Assembly: GCA_037074705.1 (NCBI GenBank)
Contig: CM073592.1
Span: 30,290,629 to 30,354,628, forward strand
DNA: 64,000 nt
Direction of reading: 5' to 3'
From: Zhengitettix transpicula
Taxonomy: Eukaryota > Arthropoda > Insecta > Orthoptera > Tetrigidae
A program made the position numbers and the translations under genes. Shown here piece after piece: positions 1 to 10,987 of this stretch. Position 1 is the first letter of the stretch. Each line of letters begins with the position of its first letter. Under the pieces are notes generated by a model, which worked only from the letters and a program-made list of their open reading frames with translations, was not told the origin of the DNA and ran no database searches.

Positions 1-74
1 AATTTCTTTGCCATATAGGAAACGATGAAAGTGAAAGAAATCGGCAAAGTTAATTTATTCGTTTATCAGTAACT

Positions 75-245
75 GGAAGCGACGAAACTGTCGGCGACGT
101 TTTGCCTCGAGTCAAAACGTCGCAAGCTGTCTGAAACAAAATGACTCGAGGCAAAACGTCGCAAGCTGTCCGAAGCAAAATGACTCGAGGCAAAATCGTC
201 GCCGACAAAATGTTTCAAGCTGTCCGAGACGGTTTCAGGCTGTTT
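75..245. repeat. 39-bp tandem repeat beside Harbinger relic
   Basis: A unit containing CGTCGCAAGCTGTC and ACTCGAGGCAAAA recurs at a 39 bp spacing (unit starts near 122 and 161), followed by a third, diverged unit near 190-225. It lies directly upstream of the transposase fragment, so it may be the subterminal repeat zone of that element. No coding role is apparent. Confidence 0.7.
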
Positions 246-288
246 CGAGCTGTATCTAGCAACCAAACTCATTTAATATCAGTGAAGA

Positions 289-431
289 TGGAGCGTGACG
301 ACGAAATAGCTGTTATTATTTATTATTATATGTTGTTGGAAGAAGAAAAAATTTCTCGAGATTTACACCCAATTAATACTAAAAGAAATATAAACGGTTT
401 TCATATATTATTACATACATTGTTATTTTAA
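289..431 (+). pseudogene. PIF/Harbinger transposase, N-terminal fragment
   Basis: The open frame from the ATG at 289 gives 47 residues and then a stop. It starts with an acidic, aliphatic stretch (MERDDEIAVIIYYYMLLEEE). It continues with a basic segment reading LHPINTKRNINGFHIL. This matches the start of PIF/Harbinger transposases, where a helix rich in Leu and Glu is followed by a W-V-H-P-(I/L)-N-x-x-R-x-x-x-G-x-F-x-x-L motif. Here the Trp-Val pair is replaced. The DDE catalytic domain is absent. The frame runs into the 3' end of a convergent BESS-motif frame with a 9 bp overlap. In complete elements of this class transposase works with a MADF/Myb-type second protein, so the most likely reading is a non-autonomous element left by an internal deletion. 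Recognition rests on motif reading only. Confidence 0.6.
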
Positions 432-632
432 CTTATTGTATTGCGGGAATACTACGAGTTCTGCCTCTTCCTCGTCTGCAAGATTATTAACTAATTCTAA
501 TAATTTTACTTTAAAAGTTCTTTGCCGTCTTATTGAGAGTTTTTCAATGACCGGCAGCAGCCCTTTTAAAAAGAATGCATCATATTTTCTGCTGCAGTTT
601 TTTTCTTTCTGTAGTTGGGGGTCTGGAATCAA
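423..632 (-). pseudogene. BESS-motif C-terminal fragment (MADF-BESS type)
   Basis: A 69-residue frame contains AFFLKGLLPVIEKLSIRRQR followed by TFKVKLLELVNN and an acidic tail. This fits the BESS motif (Phe-Leu-x-Ser-Leu-x-Pro then a basic helix and aliphatic helix). That motif is found at the C-terminus of MADF-domain DNA-binding proteins, including the accessory protein of insect Harbinger transposons. No MADF domain is visible upstream on this strand, so only the C-terminal end survives. The tail-to-tail layout with the transposase fragment supports one deleted transposon rather than two unrelated genes. Confidence 0.55.
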
Positions 633-1829
633 GAGAACTTGATGATTGTGTGTTATCTGCTAATAGCTACAGCTTCTTCCTCGACACTTTGGTGTTGGGA
701 TGCTAACAAAGAAATTCCGGGTTCTCGAAAATGCGATGCTGGTAAATGCAGAAAAAGCAAAAATAATCATAACTTTTTTCCACAGTAGCATTAAATCTTT
801 ACTGAAACATAGATTTAATTTATGCTCGACATTGAGAATGGTGAACAAATAGATTGATATGGTTATAAAGTTTTAATGTCATGATTCATGAAGGTTTAGA
901 TACAAGTCTGTAATGGCTTATTACATACAGTCCTGATAAAACCGCACGAACTCACACTATCTGTCATGTAGCACTTCAAAAAAATTTAAAAGCATATCAC
1001 TGTCAAGTCATCGAATGATTATAAATATTTTATTAACGGATTTGGATAAAAAAAAATCTCAAAACCAGGAATCGATCCCAGGACGAGGTCGCTGTACCGT
1101 TGGCCTATTCCTGGAAAATCGTTAATTCAGTTTCAATGACTTTAGTCTGGATCTATTCTTGATTCATTTGCGGATCTTCCGAATACTTATTTGAATCTTA
1201 GGTTATGAATTTGGAAGATACACAAATGATTTCAGGTGCACAAATCGACTCTAGAATGCTGTGGGAAGTTAAGTTGGGGTATCGTGTGTGTATGTGGGCT
1301 GTAAGTTGGCGACCTTGACAAGATAACCAAGGCAAACTTGAATCCAACACTGAGGCAGGGCGATAGCGACCGATATTTCCCTTCTCCTGCCCGACCTTCC
1401 GACTCAGGAGAAGGGATCTTCACGTCACACGGGGTTTCCACCGCTTGTTCTGACACCAGTTTGACTTCAGAGTGACGATGTAGTCCGGACACGGTTCTTT
1501 TAATGAAGCCGAAACTTCGCGACACCAAGGCCATTTTATGTGTGTCACCAACTCGTGCAACGCCCTTAAGAACAGTTCGACTGAAGCATCTTGGGGAATT
1601 TCTGACACGAAGTCTGTGGCACTGACTTGAAGCCAAAATTTGCTGAGCTGTACTTGCGTCCAGTTCCATTGCAAGCTATCCATGAACTTCTGGCCAGTAT
1701 GAAACAAATTATTTTATGTCAAGCACTGTTGTAACTCTCATGAAGTACAAGAAATGATTCGATACTCGTCACTGTTTTGTACTGTTACTCGGACACATAC
1801 TGGTACCTTAAATTTAAGTTTTCCTCAAG
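633..1829. other. Intergenic; unassigned GC-richer block
   Basis: Holds a tRNA-like patch (listed separately) and a GC-richer block at 1232-1707 with overlapping minus-strand frames of 145 and 95 codons. The 95-codon frame reads VSEIPQDASVELFLRALHEL and later CREVSASLKEPCPDYIVTLK. I do not recognise either frame. Both sit in the same stretch in different phases, so at most one is real, and a repeat-derived relic is as likely as a gene. Confidence 0.4.
1047..1114 (-). repeat. Degenerate tRNA-like (pol III) fragment
   Basis: Read on the minus strand it has a B-box-like GGGATCGATTCC (1069-1080), an A-box-like TAGGCCAACGG (1098-1108) and a T run downstream, as in a pol III terminator. The box spacing is too short for a working tRNA gene, so this is probably a decayed tRNA-derived SINE head. 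Confidence 0.3.
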
Positions 1830-2215
1830 TACGTAAAGAAGGCCAATCTACCATTGCTGAAGAACCTGGCAAAGTATTACAACGGAAGCAGGCCTTTGTA
1901 TGGATCAGAAACATAGACAGTAAGAAAGACGGAGGAGAAATACCTGAAGTGTGGTGTTGGATAAGAAATGAAAACATAAAATGGACTGATGGTAAAAAAA
2001 ACGAAGGGTTAATGAGAAGAAATCCATCTTGACTACAGTTGTTAAGAACAAACCGCTTCGGACACGCCCTAAATAAAAATTTAATTCACGAAATCATCTA
2101 AGAACTTGCTGATGGATTTCCAGGTGGATAAATAAGAAGATATTGGATGATGAAGGAAGAAACTTTGGACAGGGCAAGTTAAGAAGGGATATTAACAGAT
2201 CATGCTCAAGGACCC
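1830..2215 (+). pseudogene. LINE endonuclease-RT, C-terminal relic
   Basis: Conceptual translation in shifting frames gives EVWCWIRNENIKWTDGKKNE, then RTNRFGHALNKNLIHEII, then RRYWMMKEETLDRAS. This is the order seen at the C-terminus of the common insect endonuclease-reverse transcriptase LINEs (RTE/CR1-like): WCWRR..KI.WTD.V.NE, then W.GH.LRRN.L...I.EGK, then a Gly/Arg-rich segment ending in KEE.LDR. Stops (2030 and later) and frameshifts make it dead. Two further relics of the same region are at 26.1 and 55.7 kb. Confidence 0.65.
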
Positions 2216-3073
2216 GGTATCAAACAGAACACTTAATAATCATTTATTTATACACAAGAAAAGGCAATCAGACTATGTGATGTGTTTAGTGAGGAAATTT
2301 ATTTTAAAATTAACATGAATTTGATATTTAAAAGTTTAACATCCTATAATTAATTGCCTAAATGAAGAGCCAATAGAAAAATTTAGAGAAAGTTGGCTAC
2401 GAAGAAAAAGAATAAAACAAGAAATATAAATAGACGATGTTATCAACACACATTATATTGTTACTGTTAAAAGTATATGTAAAAGAAGCTGTTTTGAAAA
2501 AAGAATGTAAGTGTAACAGTATCCATAGGCTGTTTGCAATTAAATAAATAATAAGAAAGTAAGTTCTGAATAATGGCGTTTATCTGCGACTAGAGTAATT
2601 GCCATTCTCAATGCTGAGATAATCAATTATTGTAATAAAATAGAAATAATCTCTGCTGTCGTTATTCCGCGTAAAAAAAAGTCAATCCGGAGAACGAACT
2701 CTTCATAATTAAATAATTTCTAAAAATTCAAAAAAAAATTCAGGAAGTAGCCGCGGGGATTTATAATCAAAGTGTAAAAAGATGAAAAGCAATCATAAGA
2801 TCCGTTGATTCAGTAACTATATTCTTTGGTTAAATACTTAGTGTGGAGTAACTTAAAAATTAGTTTCGATGGCAAATGCCTCTGGCAAAAGACAAGGTAA
2901 TCGTTGACAAGGACCACATACCCCCGGAAGTTTTAAATGAAAATCAGCCTGACGAAGACGGTGGCCATGACCATGAACCCTCCACTTTCAACCCCAGCCT
3001 CGTGGGAACCAGCCACAGCCGCGTGGAGCTTGCCATCGAACTCATTTGCACCTACAGGTTTTTTATTATGCCA
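2216..3073. other. Intergenic; AT-rich, short GC island
   Basis: Mostly AT-rich without recognisable features. A GC-richer patch at 2930-3060 is open on both strands (85 codons plus, 84 codons minus) and abuts the family S copy that follows. I recognise no domain in either translation. Confidence 0.5.
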
Positions 3074-3320
3074 TTTTTTAGAGTAACAGGCTACATGAGG
3101 GTAATCCACAGGGTGGCAACTCTCCTTGAATAGCATAGGAAGGGATTTGAAAGGGGGAGATACGGAAGGATAACGGAAGGCAGCCAAGGTCTAACTACGG
3201 CCCCCGGGCTATGGTTTAAGGATCCTACCTGGCAATTCGCCTAAAAAACCTAGAAAACCTGCATCAGGTAGGTCGGGGCATTGGGTACTTGTACCTTGCC
3301 CTTCCGATGCCGGGAGAACC
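3074..3320 (-). mobile_element. Family S retroposon, 5'-truncated, diverged
   Basis: Begins with the reversed tail (TTTTTTA, then GTAACAGGCTACATGAGG) and runs to the CCTTCCGAT block, so it keeps about the 3' half of the element. In its central stem both arms read CCTACCTG and CAGGTAGG, fully complementary, whereas most copies pair CCTACCCG with CGGGTAGG. It is one of the more diverged copies. Confidence 0.85.
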
Positions 3321-4179
3321 ACTTAAGAAAGAACGATCATTGACAATGACAAAGAATGTAAAATTAAATTCCGAAGATAAAAGTGAAATTAGTTTAGTAA
3401 ATTAAAATTTGATTATCCACGAAATTTTAAAGCATTTTCACGTCAAGTTGCGGAGAAGTATCTATTGTTATGTGCCATAAATTCCCATATTTAACCTCAC
3501 TTTATTACTCGCATTTTGAATATTAATAACTCGAAACCAGACGATCAATATATGTTTTAATTGTATGAGATAAATAAGTATTTAAATGTAAGATTTTTAT
3601 CTCTTACTAGAGATTTTCCTTAAGGTTCCCTTGTAAAATAAAATAATATCTCAATCATAAACTAAATAAAGATACACAAATTGAAATTTTATTGCTTTTA
3701 GACAAATAGTAGGTAGTAGATTACTATTCTAAGGTGTACCTTATTAATTAGTACGTACCCATTCATTTTTAAGTAAGTAGGTAAGTTAGTTTTAAATAAC
3801 AGATTTCTGAAAATTCAACTTTATAAACATTAGTAATGAAAGTAAATTATTTGACTATAAAAGTTTTATATTTTTATCCTCACTCATAAGTAACCAAACT
3901 AAAATACGTTTGTACAAGACTAAAAGCAGGATAAGGGATGGGGCGGCATTCGCTACGAATTGGGCCTAATAATCCACGCGGAAGACGACGACAACGCGGA
4001 AGTCCGTTGTTGATCCCCAGCCACGCCGTGAAGCAATTCACAATGGCCGTCGGATGTTGATGAGCAACACTGTGACGCTTGTGAAGAAAACAAAAAAACG
4101 TTCATGTTGAATTTATTTTATCCATTTTATGTTGATATCGATACGACAAATGAGGCTATAATTTGAATACTTTTAAGCA
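3321..4179. other. Intergenic; no gene seen
   Basis: AT-rich. Contains a GC patch at 3935-4060 (GGGGCGGCATTCGCTACG onward) that I cannot assign. Confidence 0.5.
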
Positions 4180-4640
4180 TTCTGAGAATCGGACATACGG
4201 TTATAGAAACTCAAGCTTTGTATTATTGTCGGCAAAGCGTGTGTAATTCAGAGAACTTTGGCGGAAACAGTCCGAGTGTTTTTGGAGCCTGACCAGTGTG
4301 GTCATGGCGTTTGAGTGAGACCAGCCGAGGATTCTCGTGACTAAAATAAGTAAGAATTCTGTAAAGACTGTGCTGAATAAAGGCTGAAAATATCACATTC
4401 AACGTACTTCTGCAGTAAAGCTGCGTGATGAAAAGTAGGACGACGTTAAGTACGCGAACTCTTGGTAGAGAGGCACCGGAATTGAATGATGTGAAACAAT
4501 ATAGTAATCAGTGTTACGGCCTGTTAATTAAGTAACTGTGAAGTGCACAATTCACACGGTACCACAGCGGCTGTAAATAAATTGGTACGTAGAAACTTTA
4601 TATTGTAAACAGATTTCTCTAGATTTATTACATTTTTTAT
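4180..4640 (+). repeat. Diverged relative of the OBP-intron LTR
   Basis: TTGTCGGCAAAGCGTGTGTAA followed by GAGAACTTTGGCGGAAACAG parallels 35370-35410 in the LTR inside the odorant-binding protein gene. Both then have a CCTGTTAA block and an AGATTTCTCT block further on. No clear TG...CA ends or duplication could be placed, so this is an old or truncated copy. Confidence 0.35.
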
Positions 4641-5387
4641 ATATGTTATTGTAGATTTAATTAGTTATTTTTATTAAATCTTTTCGTGCTAATTGCAAAT
4701 CACTATAATTTATTAGAGGTCTTGTAAGCGGCCCTGAAGTTAAAAGCTTTGGCAAATTTTTAAAAATATTTTACAAAAATTAAAGTAAATCAAAATTTGT
4801 AATAATTTTTTTTTTGTTATCTTTTTAAAAAAATTGTTTAATCCAAGGGTAAATCCTATAAATTATATTTTCCTTTTAAAATTTCGAATACTACACAATT
4901 TGGGCCCAACGTGTTGTCTGTAATTTGTATACCACAATATATATATATATATATATATATAATGCCACGGTAATTGTTCTTCAAAATTTTTAAATTCGTT
5001 TGAAGTGCTGTACAGAGCTCGTACCAAGTCTTCAGTGACGTAGCAGGTGATGGTGATGTAATGCGCATGAGGTCAGCGTTGCGAACGTGGCTCATTGAAC
5101 ACATCACCAAGGTACAGTCACGCCGACACAATGTGCAACATACACTCTGTATACATCTCTATTTATAAAATTACTTTGAACCTTCACTAAATAACGGACA
5201 GACATAAGCTTTATCATTCTATTTTTTGGGACATCTCACAATCATTTACACGGCTTTGTCATCTGATTATTCTTGCTGATTTTATGTGCAACTTATAACA
5301 TTTTAATTTGAATCTGTTTTACTGCCGGGGGGGGGGGGCTAAAATCGAGACCGTGATCTGCGACGCGCCACAATAGTACATTCACAC
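4641..5387. other. Intergenic with TA microsatellite and G run
   Basis: Contains a (TA)n microsatellite at about 4935-4961 and a run of 12 G at about 5327-5338. A 91-codon minus-strand frame overlaps the microsatellite and is judged spurious. Confidence 0.6.
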
Positions 5388-5667
5388 TTTTTTTATGGCA
5401 ACAGGCTACATGAGGGTGATCCACATTGGGCAACTCCCCTTTAATAGCATAGGAAGGGATTTGAAAGGGCGGATGCGGAAGGGTAGAGGAAGGTAGCCAA
5501 GGGTTAACTAGGGCTCCCGGGCTATATTTTAAGGATCTTACCCGGCATTCGCCTAAACAAATGCAGGGAAAACCCTAGGAAAACCTGCATTGGGTAGGTC
5601 GGGCATTGGGAACTTGTCCCACGCCCTTCCGATAGCGGGAGAGGAGCTTGCTGTGGAGACGCAGCAT
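5388..5667 (-). mobile_element. Family S retroposon, 5'-truncated
   Basis: Reversed tail at 5388 (TTTTTTTATGGCAACAGGC), then the standard 3' half through the CTGTGGAGACGCAGCA block. It abuts the truncated LTR D, whose remaining part begins immediately after it. Confidence 0.9.
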
Positions 5668-6093
5668 ATATGACCGGCCCTTCTCTCTTCTCCTTTGTTC
5701 CAAAACTACGTTGCAACTGCTCGTTGACAGTTTCTCCATTACTGAGATTTACACTCTGCAGCTGCTGCTCCCCAGCTAGCAAATATCTAGCCGCTCTGTC
5801 TTGTCACATCGAGACAGGACCCGTAATTACTTTGCACTTGTATCCTCACCCCCACATGTGCCCTGTTCCAAAATTCTTCAGACCGCCCAACTTCCCCTTG
5901 ATCCTAAGTCAACACGCCGATGGTCCAGCCCATTAAGCAGACACAAATGCCTGCCTTAATATATTTATCTTGCGACAGGCCACCCGCGCATGTGCCTTGC
6001 CCTGACTCCTTCATACTGATCCTAAGTACACATTGCCACTTCCTGTGACGGCCAAGACCATTATTCCGAAACAATGCATTCCCTCAATGCATT

Positions 6094-6096
<3 letters not shown>
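5668..6096 (-). mobile_element. Truncated LTR (LTR D)
   Basis: About 330 bp match 22617-22992 in LTR C: CTCCTTTGTTCCAAAACTAC, TTGCGACAGGCCACC and the terminus GCATTACA at 6089-6096. The terminus is followed by ATAT (6097-6100), the duplication used by this LTR family. Read on the minus strand it is the 5' part of the LTR starting TGTAATGCATTGA. The other end is lost at the junction with the family S copy. An 88-codon frame here is part of the LTR, not a gene. Confidence 0.75.

Positions 6097-6135
<39 letters not shown>
6097..6135. repeat. (TA)n microsatellite
   Basis: About 19 TA units, the apparent target of LTR D. Confidence 0.95.
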
Positions 6136-6137
<2 letters not shown>

Positions 6138-6789
6138 TATGCATATACATATACGACAGAATGCAACTGTATACTGTATACGTTGTATACGATGTATAAC
6201 TTTCACGTTAACATTATTACTTTACAGGTTATCTATGGCCAATCTTTGATCACTAACGTTGTTCTTTATTGCTCCAACAGTCATAAATAAATAAATTAGA
6301 TTTTAAATATTTTGTCCGTATTTGGTTGCCTTTCTTATAATTAATTTTCAATCAGACGTTAACTTTTTCATGGTTAATTAAAACTTAATTTTTTAACAAG
6401 ATATTTCAAGTTATAAAGATGTTGTTTGATTCTAATTTTTTTAATGCTACACATCATTCATCACAGACAAAGCTATCTTTTTGATAAATACTCGTATTAC
6501 ATTCATTTTGTCCAATTATAGCATCATATCTTCCACTTTCATTTAAATTGTCGGTTTGTGTTGCATTTTTTTTCCAAGTACGGTAAAAACAATGAATCTC
6601 GTAGCTGTTACGCCTCCAATTGTAACAGATGTGCGATAAATGTTTTAATTACGTGAAATTCGTAACTTGAATGACTCGGACAGCAGCGCTACGGACGTCC
6701 TCTGTTAAATAAGTGGTCAGGAGTCCCCACAACACGGGGACGTTGTTACATTGTCTTAACAAGATAATGATCGGTATCTGAGGCCCTCC
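6136..6789. other. Intergenic; no gene seen
   Basis: AT-rich; nothing recognised apart from the approach to the LINE fragment from about 6740. Confidence 0.5.
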
Positions 6790-7090
6790 ACGGCGGTCAT
6801 TCGCAGAATGGTGAACGTCTCACTATACGTCCATGAAACAATATTACCATCAGACGAAGATTCGCTCGTACCTTCCAAAAATCTCCAAATACATTTAAAT
6901 CAACTCGAAAAATGGTTTCAGAACTGGAGAATTAAACCAAATGGGGCTAAATCAAAGCATATTGCACTGAAACGTGGAAACTGTCATGAAATGACGTTAA
7001 ATCGATACCCGGTGTGACATATGTGGATGTAATTAAAAACCTAGACAGAAGATTATCATGGCACAGCAAAAGGAAATGAATAGGTCAAAA
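6790..7090 (+). pseudogene. Jockey-like LINE reverse transcriptase fragment
   Basis: The translation includes ETILPSDEDSLVPSKNLQIH, then LNQLEKWFQNWRIKPNGAKS, and in another frame KNLDRRLSWHSK. This is the jockey-clade RT segment after the catalytic F/Y-A-D-D box: DDTAIL.SD...A...LQ..L..L..WF..WRIK.N..KS, then YLGV.LDRRL.W. The catalytic DD itself is eroded (HETILPS). A stop at 7015 and a frameshift break it. Confidence 0.7.
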
Positions 7091-7313
7091 ATGTACTTGC
7101 TTCTGGGCAGAAACTATGCATTAAAATAAGCTCTTATTGTGTAAATTTTTTAAAAAAAATCATCAGCCAATTAGTAGAAAATAATTATGATAAAAATTAA
7201 TAACATCATAAAAATATATAAAATATTTTATATTACGAATTTATTGATTAATTGAAGTTTACACCTCAAGAGGTCCCACAAATTTAGGGACGAAGAATGT
7301 TTCATTATTATTA

Positions 7314-7912
7314 TCTATATAATAAAAAAGGATGTATATTTGTATGTATGTATGTATGTATTTACGTTGTTCTTTATACAAATTTTATCGCGTGGACAGA
7401 ATGCAACAAAAATTGGTATACGTATTCTGCCAAAATCGAGAACCGGTACTGTGGGGGCGACAAACCCATAGCATAAAGGTGGAAAGAATTATAATTCAAA
7501 ACCGTGATCATTAAATATTAAATTACTGCGCGCCAAGAGACAATGACGTCACGCGAGAGAAAGACGTTACTACGCAACGAACAAAGGAAATATCTCCTTT
7601 ATTAGGAATGAAATAAAGCTGAAATATTTTTTTAAATAAAAAGTATAATTTTATACGGAAATATTCCATCGAATGATAATAAAGAAGAATACGAATTACT
7701 TTACCATCCTTGGGGGAAAATGTAAGTTAATTTTCGCGCTGTATTAGTTGTGAGTCTAGCTAACAATTTCATCAATGTAATATTTCGAAATGAATGAAGA
7801 CTGAGTGACGATTATATCCTGAAATACTCGAGGAATATATTTAAGTATTCAATTAAATACTTTTTCGAGTTTATATAAATAAGTACACGAGCAACGCCGG
7901 GCACCTAGCTAG
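7314..7912 (+). mobile_element. Helitron-like non-autonomous element H1
   Basis: Starts TCTATATAATAAAAAAGG after a host A and ends GGGCACCTAGCTAG before a host T. These are the TC...CTRR ends and A|T insertion rule of Helitrons. It contains a (TGTA)n stretch near its 5' end and ORFs too short to code for Rep/helicase. The inverted copy at 54281-54836 matches it over most of its length with scattered substitutions, so it is a mobile family. Assignment to Helitrons rests on termini, with no coding evidence. Confidence 0.6.
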
Positions 7913-7980
7913 TAATGTTATAAAATTTTCATAATAAATTTCTGACTATTTGGCTGATGTTCGTTTTTCATTTAATTAAA

Positions 7981-8515
7981 ACTAGCTGGGTTGTCATAAT
8001 TAAACTCAGCGACATCCATAACCCCGGATTTGACTCCAGTCACGGTTATATTCGCGTTGTTTTTATATAACGCCCCTCCATCCCCACCCCTAAGGGTTCT
8101 CCCCTCCTTTGCCGAAAGGAATTGAAATTATACACACACAAAAAATTCGGGAGATACACTGTCAATCTCAATGACCTCGAAAAATATTTATTTAACGGAA
8201 ATATCGGTCGTGATTGCGTGTTTCAAAAATTCTAACCCCGTCCGCCCCCTAGGTGTTAAACGGCAAGTTTAATGCCATAATTAAATTAAGCGAGATCCAT
8301 AACCCCGGATTTTACTCCAATCTCGTTTGCATTCGCGTTATTATCTTTTTACGCCCCTCAAACCCCCATCCCTAAGGGTGCTCCTTTCCCATGCTCTAAG
8401 GGGTTGAAATTTTTTAATTTAACATAGAAAACATAGGTAGAAACACTATCAACACTATCGAACTCAAACATCGGCCGTTTAGTATGTTTGAAAATTTCCT
8501 CTCCCGTTCCTGACA
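7981..8515 (-). mobile_element. Helitron-like fragment H3 with internal duplication
   Basis: The left end is ACTAGCTGGG, the reversed CTAG terminus. It contains two diverged direct units. One starts near 7997 and the other near 8278, each with CATAATTAAA, CATCCATAACCCCGGATTT, ATTCGCGTT, CCCTAAGGGT and a distal ATATCGG or CATCGG block. The same module, also doubled, occurs in the element at 60.5 kb. The right end could not be defined. Confidence 0.5.
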
Positions 8516-9023
8516 CATGTATTTTACTCTGGGTAACTGCAAACGTATCTTGCATAGAAACAATACAAAACAAAGTGGACTGAGAAATTGTAAAAATACT
8601 GAATGTTGATTTTCAATTTTCAGAAGCCAAGTTGCTGTGTGAGGATGAAGATGAACCAAGGTGGGTGAAGATCGTTCTAATCATTCAATCATAATTGAAT
8701 ATTTCACGCAATTTTATGCGAATATCTGTAGAGAATTTTCTCTTAAGCATCATTCTCCAGGATTTGTAGTATTCATAATGAGTTAGTTAAGCATTAAGTA
8801 CGACAAAAAATGAAGTTATTGTCAGACATTGTGTGAATAAATTGGCAATGAATTACGGTTTGGTTCTTACGTTGCCCCTCTTCAGGTTTAATGACATCAA
8901 AAATATTAGTAAAATAGGAACGTACAAAGTCAAAGAGAGAAATCAGTACTAAAAATTATTTAGGTGGATAAAATTTTCAGTTATCAAAAACGTAACTCTA
9001 TAGTAGTGAATTTCGTAAAATAT
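8516..9023. other. Intergenic; no gene seen
   Basis: AT-rich sequence up to the ATAT flank of LTR A. The first 100 bp may belong to H3. Confidence 0.5.
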
Positions 9024-10059
9024 TGTAGTAATTGGTAATTAAGGCATTGTTCTAATTGAGAAGTTGAATTGTAGAGGACTCATTATTGGTGGATATAGCG
9101 GACGCCGCAACAAACCGGCAAGGCAAAGAAAGTATTGTTGATCGGTCGAGAAGGTTTTACGCGCTCAAAATTTACGAGACGAACGAACAGTCGGGCAATG
9201 AACGGCGAGGCATAAAGACCAGCAAAGTCTATTTTACAAAAGTAGTACAGTCAGGCGATGAACGGCGAGGTGTAAAGACCACAAAATTCTAATACACGAA
9301 AAGATGAACAATTTAGTCAGTCAGCAGCGAGAATGTAAACGGTCTAATTTAAAGAACGAGAAAGTGTTCCAGTAACCAGTACGCTGTTATATCAAAAATG
9401 CAGAAATTGAAATAGTTTTCAGTCAACAGACAAAACCAATGAGGTGCATTTTCAACAAAAATCCACGAGACCTACAAATCCAGTTTGCAGTAAATCATCG
9501 AGAATCGACAAATTTATTTTAAAGCAACTAACAAACTACGCTAATTAGAGTCTGTGAACATTTAGAGTCTGTGAGTACTTAGAATCTGTGATATCCCCAA
9601 AATTGTGCACGAAAAGTTAAAATGAGACCTGGGCTGCCGTAAGTAGAAAGAAAACTTTAAAATCATCGTAAACCACGTTTAAAAGATAAACGTCAGATCG
9701 TTCTTTAATTATCGATAAAATGAGATCTTTAATTATTTAGATCATTCTTTATTTCTTGATAAAAATTGAAATTGTTTAAATTCAATCTTTTAGCATTATT
9801 TCTTCAGCAACAAATTTCGTCTATGTTCAGACGCATTGATTCCCATATAAAGTAAATGTAATTTTTGTGATTTTGTTTATATAAATTCTGCCATTATCAA
9901 ACCCAGTTCAAGACCCTGAGATCCCAAATATTTTGTAATTTGAATATTTGTTTTAAAATTGTTAATAAATCTTGTTTAATAGTTTTCACGTAATAGTTCA
10001 CAATTCATATCCAGAATTATTGTCAAAGGATAACAAAAGAGAGTCTATAAATTATTACA
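9024..10059 (+). mobile_element. Solo LTR A, ATAT duplication
   Basis: 1036 bp starting TGTAGTAATTGG and ending AAATTATTACA, flanked by ATAT at 9020-9023 and 10060-10063. It shares ATCAAACCCAGT...AAGACC...GAG (about 9897-9920) with LTRs B and C at a similar distance from the 3' end. AATAAA-type signals follow. The 5' half holds a 60 bp tandem duplication (CAGTC(A/G)GGC(A/G)ATGAACGGCGAGG at 9189 and 9249). A 68-codon frame here is a by-product of that repeat. No internal retrotransposon genes lie next to it, so it is a solo LTR. Confidence 0.75.
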
Positions 10060-10987
10060 ATATATTTAAGTTGGAAAAATAATTCTATTTTTAATCAATC
10101 AGATATTTTTTTTCTTCATAAGTTAGATTTATATTAGGGCATTAGACTCTTACAGCTTTTAAATTATAATCACTACTGTATTTGTTGTTTGATAGGAGTT
10201 TAATACGATAGCTGAAATTATTCTGTACCTCAAGAATATTAGTGACTTCTCTCTCTTACTTTTTTGTTTGGTGACGTCAATAAATCATGAGTATCTTAGC
10301 AGCGTTTTGAAATAAATCAAGGCACCATTTTATCAAGCTAAAAAAAAAGGCTCCGTCGTTGATAGGCGAGAAGACGCGCATAAATCTTTTTTTTTTTCTT
10401 TTGTAAGAAGCGAAATCTTCTTGTTCTTGGGTTGAGGTCTACTTCACAGCGCCGATGTTTGCGTTTCATTGGAAGCAGTTCATGTTTAAGTAATGACTTG
10501 GAGCCACGAGAGGCTTTGGCACGAAACTTGGTCGTAAATCGTGGATGAGGGTTCCATATGGTAAGAACAGTCTTGAGGCTAAGTTGCGAACGGCGCGTGC
10601 AAACATCGCCTTACACATTAAAGCTACATCGCCTCAGAGGCACCAAAATTATTATATATTCCTTCGACGAAAATTTGATCAACTCAAAAACGCATAAAGC
10701 AAAAAAATTTCCCCTCTAGGTAGAACATAGGCTATAGGGGGGGGGGGAGAGGGAGAAATTATAATAATTATATTAATTATAAACTTTAAAAATTTAATTT
10801 TTATTATTTGATATAGATAAAGTACTAAATATGTTATACGTTATTCACATGTAAAATTAATTATAGGTTTAATGTAAAATATTCGATCCTTTCCACATTC
10901 TGTTCGCTTTACTACTCACGAGGATCTATGGAAAATAAATCTATTCTATTCAATAACACTTTCTTCAAGAATTTTTTTAGACTCACA
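10060..10987. other. Intergenic; no gene seen
   Basis: Includes a GC-richer patch at 10430-10640 of unknown nature and a G run at 10738-10748. Confidence 0.5.

Noticed and set aside
1232..1707. Overlapping minus-strand frames of 145 and 95 codons as a gene
   Set aside because: Different phases over the same DNA, no recognisable domain, no splice partners. Kept only as an unassigned block.
5388..5667. Family S copy nested inside LTR D
   Set aside because: Sequence to the left of the copy does not match the expected continuation of the LTR, so truncation rather than nesting is the safer reading.
9189..9290. Short repeat array as CRISPR
   Set aside because: Two 60 bp units with substitutions, no spacers, eukaryotic context inside an LTR.
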